A stretch of 10,064 nucleotides of DNA, taken from the NCBI GenBank assembly GCA_964575715.1, contig CAZNSG010000371.1:1-10064 (forward strand). The letters run 5' to 3'. The notes beneath the pieces were generated by a model. The model made no database searches. It worked only from the letters and a program-made list of their open reading frames with translations, and was not told the origin of the DNA. The first letter of the stretch is position 1, and the number at the start of each line of letters is the position of its first letter. The stretch comes from PNAI01 sp964575715 (GTDB lineage Bacteria > Pseudomonadota > Alphaproteobacteria > Rhizobiales > Xanthobacteraceae). Both the position numbers and the translations under genes were made by a program. Of the stretch, positions 1 through 7,213 are shown one piece after another.

Positions 1-718
1 CGGTGGCGGCGCCGCTGGCCACGATGGACGGAATCTGCGAGCGCACCACGGAAGCAATGGTGCCAAAGAGTGCGCCGTCCGGCCCCTGTTGAATGGGCAC
101 CAGCATTTCGATTTCGGTGGATGGCGCCAAACCCGCCGCACGCATCAGGCCAAACAGCCGCATTCCCATGCGGGCATGAACGCCGGCGTGCCGAAATCCC
201 GCTCGGAACCACGTCACGGCCTTGGCGGCCAAACAATCAAGCGGCTCGATGAAAACCGGACCATCGTAGTCAATGATCGATTCCTGCAGTGCGATCACGC
301 CTCCCGCTTTCAGATTGCGCAGAACGCGCTGCAAAGCGTCGAGGGGATCGGCCGCATACATGAGCACGAGACGGCCAACGATCGCGTCCACCGGTGGGCT
401 TAGCTCGATCTCCCGAAAATCTCCCGCCATGAAACGCACGTTCGTTAATTCATCCGCGCTCGCCCGCTGTCCGGCGAATGCGACTTGAGCCGGATCGCGG
501 TCCACCCCGATGACAGTGCCTTGCGGCCCCACACATCGCGCCGCCAGGAAAGCGACGTCGCCCGATCCAGACCCGATATCGAGGACCCGCATGCCCGATG
601 TTATTCCTGCTCTTTCAAAGAGCCGGCACGTTAACGGAGCCACCAGACCGCCTTGGGCGATGAGTCTCTGCCGCTCGTCATCGGAGCTTTGGAACGGGTA
701 GTTTTCTTTTTTCGTCAC
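1..718 (-). CDS. Class I SAM-dependent methyltransferase, 3' end cut by window edge
   Basis: An open frame of 239 codons runs leftward from a GTG at 718 to the window edge with no stop. Motif I of the Rossmann methyltransferase fold is clear (VLDIGSGSGDVA, residues 45-56), followed by the acidic residue that binds the SAM ribose (GVDRD, D73) and the post-II motif GDF at 99-101. The region around residues 139-150 fits the usual late beta strand of the fold. The protein should be cytosolic and transfer a methyl group from SAM, but the substrate cannot be read from the sequence; UbiE-like, small-molecule and antibiotic-type enzymes share this signature. GTG was chosen because GGAAGG (725-730, complement) sits 6 bases upstream and because the residues before motif I resemble the usual N-terminal cap helix. 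An internal ATG at the codon before motif I would remove that cap. Divergent from azlC. Confidence 0.86.
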   Translation of the reverse strand, partial: MTKKENYPFQSSDDERQRLIAQGGLVAPLTCRLFERAGITSGMRVLDIGSGSGDVAFLAARCVGPQGTVIGVDRDPAQVAFAGQRASADELTNVRFMAGDFREIELSPPVDAIVGRLVLMYAADPLDALQRVLRNLKAGGVIALQESIIDYDGPVFIEPLDCLAAKAVTWFRAGFRHAGVHARMGMRLFGLMRAAGLAPSTEIEMLVPIQQGPDGALFGTIASVVRSQIPSIVASGAAT

Positions 719-826
719 GTCGTTCCTTCCGTTACGCTGGCTTTCGTATTCTGCACGGCTCGCATGTGCAAGAGGATCATGTTCGCTGTTGCCTTCCGAC
801 GGTTGAGGGCCGCAGGATAGGAATCG

Positions 827-1555
827 ATGCCCGCGCCCGATCGCCCCTTCGACTCCTCTGCCGCTGCCTTTCTATTTGGCGCGCGGACCGCCGCCACATC
901 GGTGTTCATGTTCGTGATCACCGTCACATACATCGGCTTTGGCGCGCTCTGCCACGACTACGGGCTGCCGGTGGTGTGGGCCATGCTGTCCACGGTGGTG
1001 CTGTGGGCGGGGCCGGCGCAGGTGATTCTGGCCACCACGCTCGGCTCGGGCACCGCCGTGATCGAGGGCGCGCTGGCGGTCGGACTCTCGAGCGTGCGGC
1101 TCTTGCCGATGGTGGTGGCGCTGCTGCCGCTGGTGAGGGGTGAGCGCACGCGCGCCTGGCAGCTCCTGGTGCCGGTGCATTTCATGGCGGTGAGCGTGTG
1201 GGTCGAGGCGATGCGGCTGGCGCCCGGCATGGCGCGCGAGCGCCGCATTCCGTTCTGCAACGGTATCGGCATGATGCTGCTCACCACCGGCGTGGCGGCC
1301 ACCGCCGCCGGCTATTATCTCTCGGCCGCGCTACCGGCGCTGTTCGGCGCCGCGGCTATGTTCATCACGCCGATGTCGTTCCTGGTCTCGACCGCGCGCA
1401 ACAGCCGGCTGTGGCTTGAAAAGATCGCGCTGGCGCTCGGCCTGGTGATCGGGCCGGTGCTCGCCTATAGCAAAGTGGAGCTCGACCTGTTGTGGACCGG
1501 AATTTTGGGCGGCTCGCTGGCCTATGCGATCGGGCGGGTACGGAGGGCAGCATGA
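827..1555 (+). CDS. azlC: AzlC family branched-chain amino acid exporter, large subunit
   Basis: This 242-residue, very hydrophobic protein has about seven predicted membrane segments and resembles AzlC/YgaZ. Characteristic stretches are the N-terminal FLFGARTAATSVFMF region, the VLWAGPAQVILATTL segment (around residues 59-73) and a central loop of basic and acidic residues (VRGERTRAW) between helices. In characterised systems the AzlC/AzlD (YgaZ/YgaH) pair exports branched-chain amino acids or analogues through the inner membrane; the exact substrate here is inferred. The ATG at 827 follows a purine-rich AGGATAGG ribosome binding site. The stop TGA at 1553-1555 overlaps the ATG of the next gene (ATGA), which implies translational coupling and one operon. 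Length is normal for the family. Confidence 0.88.
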   Translation: MPAPDRPFDSSAAAFLFGARTAATSVFMFVITVTYIGFGALCHDYGLPVVWAMLSTVVLWAGPAQVILATTLGSGTAVIEGALAVGLSSVRLLPMVVALLPLVRGERTRAWQLLVPVHFMAVSVWVEAMRLAPGMARERRIPFCNGIGMMLLTTGVAATAAGYYLSAALPALFGAAAMFITPMSFLVSTARNSRLWLEKIALALGLVIGPVLAYSKVELDLLWTGILGGSLAYAIGRVRRAA

Positions 1556-1893
1556 GCGCGCTGCTGCTCGAACCCTATGTGGCACTCATGCTGCTCGGCT
1601 TCTTGCCGAGCGAGATGTGGCGCTGGCTCGGCATCGTGCTCGGGCGCGGGCTCGATGAAAAATCGGAGATCATTCAGTGGGTGCGGGCGGTGGCCGTCGC
1701 GCTTGTGGCCGGAGTGGTGGCGCGCATCATACTGTTCCCGCCGGGGGCGCTCGCAGGCGTTCCGCTCAGCGTTCGCCTTGCCGCCCTAGGCTTCGGCTTT
1801 CTTGCTTTCTTCTTTATTCGGCGGTCGCCATTTGCCGGCGTGCTTGCCGGCGAAGCGGTGCTGGTGGCGGGCGCGCTGGCGTTCGGGGTCTGA
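1552..1893 (+). CDS. azlD: AzlD family branched-chain amino acid exporter, small subunit
   Basis: A 113-residue membrane protein with about four hydrophobic segments, the size and composition of AzlD/YgaH. It starts at the ATG overlapping the azlC stop and is preceded by GGAGGG at 1542-1547. An upstream in-frame ATG at 1492 lies deep within azlC, has no ribosome binding site and would add 20 residues unlike the family, so it was rejected. The product is expected to pair with AzlC as the second subunit of the inner-membrane exporter. The sequence contains the helix-breaking FLPSEMWRW segment near the N terminus, a polar loop (GLDEKSEIIQWVRA) and a C-terminal hydrophobic helix ending at the stop. 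No further gene follows on this strand; the next gene is convergent. Confidence 0.82.
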   Translation: MSALLLEPYVALMLLGFLPSEMWRWLGIVLGRGLDEKSEIIQWVRAVAVALVAGVVARIILFPPGALAGVPLSVRLAALGFGFLAFFFIRRSPFAGVLAGEAVLVAGALAFGV

Positions 1894-1970
1894 TGTCCGG
1901 ATGCCCCGAGCGATTCTCGCGAATCCTCCGGCGCCGGACGGCGGCCGCATGGCAGCGCTCCTGACATGAA

Positions 1971-1996
1971 GAAGCGGGAGCGGCGGCTCGCGCTTC
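1971..1996. terminator. Hairpin between convergent genes, possible bidirectional terminator
   Basis: Arms GAAGCGGGAGC (1971-1981) and GCTCGCGCTTC (1986-1996) pair over 10 of 11 positions, with one G-G mismatch, around a GGCG loop. The structure lies between the 3' end of azlD and the 3' end of the convergent methyltransferase-like gene, where a terminator is expected. There is no real T-tract on either side, so intrinsic termination is plausible but not proven. Confidence 0.45.
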
Positions 1997-2030
1997 CTGT
2001 CGCTGCGTTGTTTGACTGCGCGGCGTTCGC

Positions 2031-2861
2031 CTATTTGGCGCGCGTTGCGCGCCATTTCGTCTCGCCATTCGCTGACTTGCTGATTCCTTTGATGGTTTTG
2101 CCGTTCACCCGGCCCGTGTAACGGGTGTCACCGACAGAGAACGCAATCTGATCCCCGGTCATCTTGCCGTCGTTAATCGCCGCGGAGACGTTTCCAACTT
2201 TCACTGTGCCAGACAGCAGCTGATACTTCTGCTCCAAAACAAACCCGCCGCGCGGCATTTTCCACTTGCCTTGCACTTTCGCAGGAACGATCCAAAAAAG
2301 AGCGTTGCAATACGACGAGCAGTCGTCAGACACGGTGGCCCGTTCATCCGGCGTCCAGTCGCCCATGTCGAACGAATTGGATACAACGCGGACGCCGGGC
2401 TTCATGTTCAAAATCTTGGGACGCAGCCGGACATTGAGTTCGGGGAGCAGGAACAGCGTAATCACGGTCGCCTTGGAGAAGTCGCTTTTGAATATGTCAG
2501 CCTTTACGAATGTCACTTTTTTGGTGACACCCTCCTTGACCGCATTGCGCTTCGACAATTCGACCATATCGGGATTGTACTCGATGCCAATCGCCTTGGC
2601 GCCGCGCTTCGCCGCGGTGATCACAGTGCGGCCGTCGCCAGAGCCGAGATCGATGACGAAATCGTTTGCTTTGACATTGGCCAAATCGAGTATCTTGTCC
2701 ACCAGCGATTGAGGCGTCGGTACCCAGACAACGTCTTTGCCTTCCTGTCCGACGCTGGGCTGATACTCCGTCGCCTGCTGCGCCTGAGCCAAGCTCAACG
2801 CCGCGACGAGTGCTAAGCCCGACACCGGAAGCAAGCGCGGGATAAAATGCTGTAACTTCAT
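2031..2861 (-). CDS. Exported protein with class I methyltransferase fold
   Basis: A 276-residue protein. Residues 1-28 form a typical Sec signal peptide (basic start, hydrophobic core, likely cleavage after AQA at 26-28). Next comes a methyltransferase-like core: VWVPTP at 45-50, motif I VIDLGSGDGRT at 69-79, the acidic residue E94 in GIEYNPD, and KADIF at 120-124. This order recalls the FAM173/ATPSCKMT type of lysine methyltransferase, which also has a conserved VP segment shortly before DLGSGDG; that comparison is from memory. Residues from about 205 to the end (GGFVLEQKYQLLSGT...) look like a separate beta-rich domain. Start supported by GGAGA with good spacing. Every SAM-site residue one would check is intact, yet the periplasm is not known to hold SAM, so the in vivo activity is uncertain. 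It may bind a different ligand or stay anchored by an uncleaved signal. Confidence 0.82.
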   Translation of the reverse strand: MKLQHFIPRLLPVSGLALVAALSLAQAQQATEYQPSVGQEGKDVVWVPTPQSLVDKILDLANVKANDFVIDLGSGDGRTVITAAKRGAKAIGIEYNPDMVELSKRNAVKEGVTKKVTFVKADIFKSDFSKATVITLFLLPELNVRLRPKILNMKPGVRVVSNSFDMGDWTPDERATVSDDCSSYCNALFWIVPAKVQGKWKMPRGGFVLEQKYQLLSGTVKVGNVSAAINDGKMTGDQIAFSVGDTRYTGRVNGKTIKGISKSANGETKWRATRAK

Positions 2862-3067
2862 ACTTTTCTCCAGTGGATGTGTGACACGACCTGCCGCAGC
2901 GATGGACCGCTAACAGCGGTCCGCAGCGTACATTAACGGCACGCACGGGAAATTGTCATAGCGATGTTTCCCGGGCAAGCCAGCGCCCGTTCAAGCCGCT
3001 GCGACCCAAAATCGTGGTCCGACAACAGCGATTTGCGATTTTTCACCGGTGGGGAACGCTGCACGGA

Positions 3068-3496
3068 TCAAGCCCCGGAGAGCGCCGCTGCCAGTTTCAT
3101 GGCGTGCTCAGACAATATCTCGGGCTTTTCCTTTTCGGCCGCGGGCGGCTTCATCGGCACGCCGTTTTTGCGCGGGATGATGTGCAGGTGAAGATGGAAC
3201 ACAACCTGGCCGCCGGCACCCTCGTTGAACTGCTGAACGGTGATGCCATCGGCGTTGAACACCTGCACCACTGCCTTGGCGACCTTCTGCGCGGCCAAGG
3301 CTACGGCGACAAGGTCGTCCGGGGCGATATCGAGGATATTGCGGCAGGCGGCCTTGGGCAGCACCAGCGTATGGCCGGGCGCGCGCGGCATGATGTCGAG
3401 AAAGGCCAGCACCTTGTCGTTCTCGTAGACCTTGTAGCTCGGCATCTCGCCACGGAGGATTTTGGCGAAGATATTGTTGGGATCGTAGGCCGGCAT
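3068..3496 (-). CDS. HIT (histidine triad) family hydrolase
   Basis: A 142-residue protein of the HIT superfamily, HinT/Fhit-like branch. The N terminus has the family pattern FAKILRGEMPSYKVYEND (residues 10-27) followed by VLAFLDIMPRAPGHTLVLPK (29-48). The catalytic triad motif is H101-L-H103-L-H105-I-I, with H103 the expected nucleophile-type histidine by position. Family members hydrolyse nucleoside phosphoramidates, dinucleotides or adenylated conjugates in the cytosol; the exact substrate is not readable. The segment from about residue 112 (GVPMKPPAAEKEKPEI) replaces the usual short tail and is Pro/Lys/Glu rich. The ATG at 3496 is preceded by GGGGAGA in the complement of 3502-3509. It lies downstream of the ridA-gdpD-acyltransferase run, on the same strand, but the 202-base gap with palindromes makes co-transcription uncertain. 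Confidence 0.93.
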   Translation of the reverse strand: MPAYDPNNIFAKILRGEMPSYKVYENDKVLAFLDIMPRAPGHTLVLPKAACRNILDIAPDDLVAVALAAQKVAKAVVQVFNADGITVQQFNEGAGGQVVFHLHLHIIPRKNGVPMKPPAAEKEKPEILSEHAMKLAAALSGA

Positions 3497-3583
3497 GATG
3501 ATGTCTCCCCAGCGCGCGTTCAGAAAAAGTGGTATCCGGTTTTGCGTCCGAACGCGCGCTCTTTTTAAAGTGAGCGCGCTTTA

Positions 3584-3609
3584 CCGAAATCGGGTTTACC
3601 CGATATCGG
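3584..3609. repeat. Hairpin CCGA-A-ATCGGG / CCCGAT-A-TCGG
   Basis: Ten base pairs are interrupted by one A-A mismatch around a TTTA loop (3595-3598). It is part of the palindromic element between the acyltransferase and HIT genes and could end the upstream transcript or stabilise its 3' end. There is no downstream T-run on the minus strand. Confidence 0.5.
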
Positions 3610-3621
3610 CAGATATTAACG

Positions 3622-3647
3622 CCCAAGTCGGCTATAGCCGACTTGGG
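3622..3647. repeat. 26-base perfect palindrome
   Basis: The arms run CCCAAGTCGGCTA (3622-3634) and TAGCCGACTTGGG (3635-3647) with no mismatch and no loop, centred between 3634 and 3635. With the flanking units it makes the centre of the 173-base repeat element. It can form a cruciform or, after transcription, a long hairpin just past the acyltransferase gene. Either a dispersed repeat core or a transcription terminator is possible. Confidence 0.75.
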
Positions 3648-3698
3648 TGCGGCTGACCGGTACCCACTCATCCTGAAAGCGCGCGATGTGACTTGCCG

Positions 3699-4967
3699 TC
3701 ACTCTTGTTCGGCCAAATCCTTGCGGAATGGCGCGGCCGCCGCAAGCTCCTCGCCGAAGGCTTCCACATGGGCGCGCTCGCGCACCAGATAGTCCGCAAC
3801 CGCGCGGCGGAGCGCCGGATTGGCGATGTAGTGGGCGGAATAGGTGGTGGTCGGCAGATAGCCGCGGGAGAGCTTGTGTTCGCCTTGGGCACCGGCCTCG
3901 ACGCGGGCAAGTTTGTGAGCGATGGCGAAATCGATGGCCTGGTAGTAGCAGAGTTCGAAATGCAGGAACGGGTGGTGCTCGCTTGCGCCCCAATGGCGCC
4001 CAAAAAGCGTGCCGGAGCCGATGAAATTGATGGCGCCCGCGATGTAGCGGCCGGCACGCTTGGCCATGATGAGCACGATGCGATCGCGCATGCGTTCGCC
4101 GACCATGGAATAGAACGCGCGGGAGAGATACGGCTGGCCCCATTTGCGCGAACCGGTATCCATATAGAAGGCAAAGAACGTGTCCCAGACCGCTTCGGTG
4201 AGATCGGAGCCGGTCAGCCAATGCACGCTGATGCCTTTGCTGAGCGCCTCGCGCCGCTCGCGCCTGATGGTCTTGCGCTTGCGGGCGGCAAGCGCCGATA
4301 GAAATGCTTCGAATGAGGCATAGCCGGTGTTCTCCCAGTGAAACTGCTGGTCGGTGCGTAACAAGTAGCCTCGCTGGCCAAGAAAATGCCATTCCGGCTC
4401 GGTCATGAAGGTAATGTGAACCGAGGACGTCTGATGCCGGTGGCATAGCTCGACCAGGCCCGCTGCAAGGGCCGCGCGCACGGCGCCGGCGTCGGCCGCT
4501 GGCCGCAGCAGCAGACGGCGGCCGGTCGCGGGAGTGAAGGGCACCGCGACCTGCAGCTTGGGGTAATACTGACCGCCGGCGTACTCGTAGGCCTCGGCCC
4601 AGCCGCGATCGAACACATATTCCCCGCGCGAATGGGATTTCAGATAGCACGGCACCGCGCCGAGTACTGTGCCGTCCGGTGCTTCCGCCAGTAGATGCTG
4701 CGGCTGCCAGCCGGCCCGGGCGGTGGCCGAGCCGGAGGCTTCAAGGCTGAAGAGAAAATCATGCGAGATGAAGGGATTGTAGATGTTGAATTGAGGGTCT
4801 GGTCGAGATGCTTTCGAATTTGATTCGCGCGGCTCATAGATTGAATCAACCGCTTGCGCCAAGGCTGGATTCGCACAGGCATTCCAGTCGTCGGGCGCGA
4901 TGTCGGCAATGGCCGGGAGAACGCGGATCCGAAGGTCGGTAAACGGGCGGGCGTGCGGCGCGGGCAT
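3699..4967 (-). CDS. COG3146/DUF482-type GNAT-fold acyltransferase (FemAB-like)
   Basis: 422 residues from the ATG at 4967. The sequence matches the family often labelled peptidoglycan biosynthesis protein or GNAT family N-acetyltransferase (DUF482, COG3146). Seen: the entry IRVLPAIADIAPDDWNAC near the N terminus, NPFISHDFLFSLEASGSA, the HLLAEAPDGTVLGAVPCYLKSHSRGEYVFD block, the basic RKRKTIRRERREA helix, and the late EGCYYQA-like segment (FELCYYQAIDFAI) with LSRGYLPTTTYSAHYI. The fold suggests two GNAT-like halves as in FemAB aminoacyltransferases. The substrate is unknown and the peptidoglycan label rests on fold only. A GTG at 5042 would add 25 residues and overlap the upstream gene by 56 bases; I preferred the ATG 19 bases after that gene's stop because the family's conserved region begins soon after it, although no good ribosome binding site is visible. 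Confidence 0.85.
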   Translation of the reverse strand: MPAPHARPFTDLRIRVLPAIADIAPDDWNACANPALAQAVDSIYEPRESNSKASRPDPQFNIYNPFISHDFLFSLEASGSATARAGWQPQHLLAEAPDGTVLGAVPCYLKSHSRGEYVFDRGWAEAYEYAGGQYYPKLQVAVPFTPATGRRLLLRPAADAGAVRAALAAGLVELCHRHQTSSVHITFMTEPEWHFLGQRGYLLRTDQQFHWENTGYASFEAFLSALAARKRKTIRRERREALSKGISVHWLTGSDLTEAVWDTFFAFYMDTGSRKWGQPYLSRAFYSMVGERMRDRIVLIMAKRAGRYIAGAINFIGSGTLFGRHWGASEHHPFLHFELCYYQAIDFAIAHKLARVEAGAQGEHKLSRGYLPTTTYSAHYIANPALRRAVADYLVRERAHVEAFGEELAAAAPFRKDLAEQE

Positions 4968-4986
4968 GGGAAGAGTTTGCCACTTT

Positions 4987-5727
4987 TTAGGGCCGAAAGC
5001 CTTCAAAGATGATCTGGTCGGCCCATTGAGCGGCAAGGGCACGGTCGGCAGGTGTCCGCACGGTCCAAGTCAGCAGCGGTAGGCCAAGCACATTGCGGGC
5101 AAAGCGCGGAACGGCGGTCGGCAGGTCTTTCACCCGATAGGCGAGGAATTGCGGGCGGGCGGTAAGCGCGTGCTTCGCGTAATGGGCTGCGTGCGTGCGC
5201 GCGGAGCCGCCGTGGTCGCCGGGTGCCGCGCGCTCGCGCCGCTGGGCTACTAGGCCGCGCCGCAGCGGAGGGATCATTTCTCTGAGGACGGCTATGGGCT
5301 CGGGATCAAACGACATGGCACCGACCGGGCCTTGATATCTCGCCAGCGTCTTGGCGGTTCGGACCGCAAGTCGCCTATCGCCATCCAACCGGCTCTTCAA
5401 TTCGACCAGCAGGGCAACGCGTCCGGCCACCAGCTCGCACAGTTCGCCCAGGGTGAGCATATGATCGTCCGTCGCCTTGAAGGCCACACGTTTGAGCTCG
5501 GCCGCGGACAGGGCCGCGAGCCGATCAGTGCCTTCGGTCAATCGGCCGAGCTTGTCGTCGTGATACACCATGGCCTCGCCGTCGCCGGTGATCTGCACAT
5601 CGCACTCGATGGCATAGTTGTCGGCGATGGCGGCGTGGAAGGCCGATGGCGTGTTTTCGATCACGCCGGCCGTGGCGTCGTGCAGGCCGCGGTGGGCGAC
5701 GGGACGGGCGGTGAGCCAATCGGGCAT
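4987..5727 (-). CDS. Glycerophosphodiester phosphodiesterase family protein
   Basis: A 246-residue GDPD-fold enzyme that hydrolyses glycerophosphodiesters to glycerol 3-phosphate and an alcohol. Catalytic and metal residues are in place: VAHRG with H12 and R13, E24-N-T-P (ENTPSAF), E41 and D43 in IECDVQITGDG, H56 in VYHDD, and E109/K111 in LLVELKS. The C terminus has the late strand LTWTVRTPADR followed by ADQIIFEGFRP. No signal peptide, so the enzyme should be cytosolic. The ATG at 5727 starts 4 bases after the ridA stop; a longer frame back to 5859 only reads through ridA in another frame and was rejected. The segment around residues 160-185 is basic and low in family likeness, but the frame is intact. 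Tight spacing to both neighbours supports an operon. Confidence 0.92.
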   Translation of the reverse strand: MPDWLTARPVAHRGLHDATAGVIENTPSAFHAAIADNYAIECDVQITGDGEAMVYHDDKLGRLTEGTDRLAALSAAELKRVAFKATDDHMLTLGELCELVAGRVALLVELKSRLDGDRRLAVRTAKTLARYQGPVGAMSFDPEPIAVLREMIPPLRRGLVAQRRERAAPGDHGGSARTHAAHYAKHALTARPQFLAYRVKDLPTAVPRFARNVLGLPLLTWTVRTPADRALAAQWADQIIFEGFRP

Positions 5728-5731
5728 GGGA

Positions 5732-6199
5732 TCAGGCGATTTCGAACATGCCCTCGACCTCGACCGCGGCGTCGAGCGGGAGCACGGCGACGCCCACGGT
5801 GGTCCGCGCGTGCCGGCCCTGGTCGCCGAAGGCGGCGACCATGAGGTCGGAGGCGCCATTCATCACCTTAGGGCCGTCGAGGAAGGACGGAGTTGCATTG
5901 ATAAAGCCGCCCAGCCGCACCACGCGCGCAACCTTGTCGAGATCGCCCAGTGCCGCCTTGACCTGCGCGAGCAGATTGACCGCGCAAGTCCGCGCCGCTT
6001 TGTGTCCATCCTCGACCGAGACGCCGGCGCCGAGCTTGCCCTTGGCCACGAGCTTGCCCTCGGCATCAAGGCAGAGCTGGCCGGATACGATGAGCAGGTT
6101 GCCGGTGCGTACAAAGCCCACATAGTTGGCGATCGGGGCTGCCGGGGTGGGTAAAACGATGCCGAGATCGGCAATTTTCTTTGCTACCTGGCCTGCCAT
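5732..6199 (-). CDS. RidA (YjgF/YER057c/UK114) family protein, long form
   Basis: 155 residues, the longer branch of the RidA family rather than the canonical form of about 128. Seen: NLLIVSGQLCLDAEGKLVAKGKLG (34-57), a helix AARTCAVNLLAQVKAALGDLDKV with VARVVRLGGFINATPSF (90-106), and HARTTVGVAVLPLDAAVEVE (130-149). R132 aligns with the arginine that in true RidA deaminases binds the carboxylate of 2-aminoacrylate-type enamines; whether this branch has that activity is not known to me. A trimeric cytosolic protein is expected. Start supported by AGGAGA six bases before the ATG. First gene of the run ridA - gdpD - acyltransferase, and divergent from the eipB-like gene. Confidence 0.92.
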   Translation of the reverse strand: MAGQVAKKIADLGIVLPTPAAPIANYVGFVRTGNLLIVSGQLCLDAEGKLVAKGKLGAGVSVEDGHKAARTCAVNLLAQVKAALGDLDKVARVVRLGGFINATPSFLDGPKVMNGASDLMVAAFGDQGRHARTTVGVAVLPLDAAVEVEGMFEIA

Positions 6200-6263
6200 G
6201 ATGTCTCCTGTTTCGCTGGTAAAGTCGTGAAAAAGCCGTCTTTTTCTTCGCTGATCGCGCGCA

Positions 6264-6275
6264 CGCTTGCAAGCG
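6264..6275. promoter_or_regulatory. 12-base perfect palindrome in a divergent intergenic region
   Basis: CGCTTGCAAGCG lies between the divergent ridA and eipB-like genes (gap 6200-6355), where both promoters must sit. Its size and position would suit an operator, but a 12-base palindrome can occur by chance in GC-rich DNA and no regulator gene is adjacent. Confidence 0.25.
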
Positions 6276-6355
6276 GGCGGTGCAAGAAACAGCCATTGCT
6301 AAGGAACAATCCCGGTCCTATTTTGTTAATAAGGGCGAGATAGAAGGGTTGCGAT

Positions 6356-7213
6356 ATGTTGACGAGTGCCATCCCCATCCGGCTCGCGCTTGCGACTGCC
6401 GCGCTATTTGCAGCGGAAATGTTGTCGCCCAGCGTAATCGTGGCCCAGGGCAGTGTGATTACACTGGTGCCGCATCGGGCGGTCTATGACCTAAAGCTTG
6501 CGCGCACGCGTGGCACGCGACCGATGCAGGCCGCGCGCGGCCGTATCCTCTACGATTTTTCGGGCAATGTCTGCGAGGGATACGAGCTGCGTTTCCGTCA
6601 AATGTCGGAGCTCGACAGCGGTGAAGGCAGGGCGTTGTTGACCGACATGCGCGCCGTCACCTGGGAGGATGGGCGAGCCAAGAGCATGAAATTCAATATT
6701 CAGAGTTATTTCAACGATCAGTTGAAGGATTCGGTCGTCGGCTTTGCCGAACGCAGCCAGAACAGCCTGGGCGTGCACCTGACCAAGCCCGGCAGCAAGT
6801 CCTTCGATCTGGCGACCAACCTGGTGTTTCCGACCGAGCACACGCGCCGGATCATTGCCGCCGCGCGTGAGGGCAAGACGCTGCTGGAAACGGCGTATTA
6901 CGACGGCTCGGAGAGCGGGGAGAAGGTTTACGATACGCTCGCCGTGATCGGCCGTCCCATCGGTCCGAATGAAAAGAAACCGACCGACGCCGCGGCCAAG
7001 CAGCCGTCGCTCGCCAATCTCACGCGCTGGCCGGTGACGGTGAGCTATTTCGACCGGACCGAAAAGAGCACCGACCAGACACCGGTCTATGCCGTCACCT
7101 TCGAGCTCTACGAGAACGGCATCTCGCGCGCGTTCCTGCTCGACTACAGCGATTTCGTGCTGAGCGGCGAAATGACCTCGCTCGATATTCAAACCTCCAA
7201 ACCCTGCCCGTAG
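6356..7213 (+). CDS. eipB: EipB-like periplasmic cell envelope protein (DUF1849)
   Basis: 285 residues with an N-terminal signal peptide (hydrophobic 8-30, likely cleavage after VAQ/G at about 31). The mature start LVPHRAVYDLKL is the hallmark of DUF1849. EipB of Brucella is a periplasmic beta-barrel-like protein needed for envelope integrity, with one disulfide joining an N-terminal and a C-terminal cysteine. Only two cysteines occur here, C73 (GNVCEGY) and C284 (SKPCP), matching that arrangement. Other features: FRQMSELDSGEGRALLTDMRAVTWEDG, YYDGSESGEKVYDTLAVIG, and the final SGEMTSLDIQTSKPCP. Length is normal for the family. ATG preceded by AAGGG. Function is transferred from the Brucella protein by sequence likeness. 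Confidence 0.88.
   Translation: MLTSAIPIRLALATAALFAAEMLSPSVIVAQGSVITLVPHRAVYDLKLARTRGTRPMQAARGRILYDFSGNVCEGYELRFRQMSELDSGEGRALLTDMRAVTWEDGRAKSMKFNIQSYFNDQLKDSVVGFAERSQNSLGVHLTKPGSKSFDLATNLVFPTEHTRRIIAAAREGKTLLETAYYDGSESGEKVYDTLAVIGRPIGPNEKKPTDAAAKQPSLANLTRWPVTVSYFDRTEKSTDQTPVYAVTFELYENGISRAFLLDYSDFVLSGEMTSLDIQTSKPCP

Larger units (their letters stand above)
3512..3684. repeat. Compact inverted-repeat element, REP/BIME- or MITE-like
   Basis: Two 29-base units lie in opposite orientation: 3512-3540 matches the complement of 3656-3684 at 22 of 29 ungapped positions (shared cores GCGCGC, TTCAG, AGTGG, CCGGT). Between them lie three further dyads: GCGCGCGTTC (3512-3521) with GAACGCGCGC (3550-3559), a 10-pair hairpin at 3584-3609, and a 26-base perfect palindrome at 3622-3647. 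The element fills almost all of the gap between the acyltransferase and HIT genes and ends 15 bases past the acyltransferase stop. The layout fits a dispersed extragenic palindromic mosaic or a small non-autonomous element. I believe similar AGTGGGTACCGGT-type sequences are common between genes in Rhizobiales, but copy number was not tested. Confidence 0.6.

Noticed and set aside
89..701. Small plus-strand open frames at the left end
   Set aside because: They lie opposite the methyltransferase frame, which is open throughout and carries motifs I and II.
2271..2816. 181-codon plus-strand open frame opposite the exported methyltransferase-fold gene
   Set aside because: Antisense shadow; the minus-strand product has a signal peptide and complete SAM motifs.
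3616..4650. 344-codon minus-strand open frame inside the acyltransferase gene
   Set aside because: It is Arg/Ala/Pro-rich shadow translation of the real gene in another frame, with no family motif. Its end overlaps the palindromic repeat.
6491..7192. 233-codon minus-strand open frame opposite eipB
   Set aside because: Antisense shadow in GC-rich DNA; the plus-strand frame has a signal peptide and DUF1849 hallmarks.
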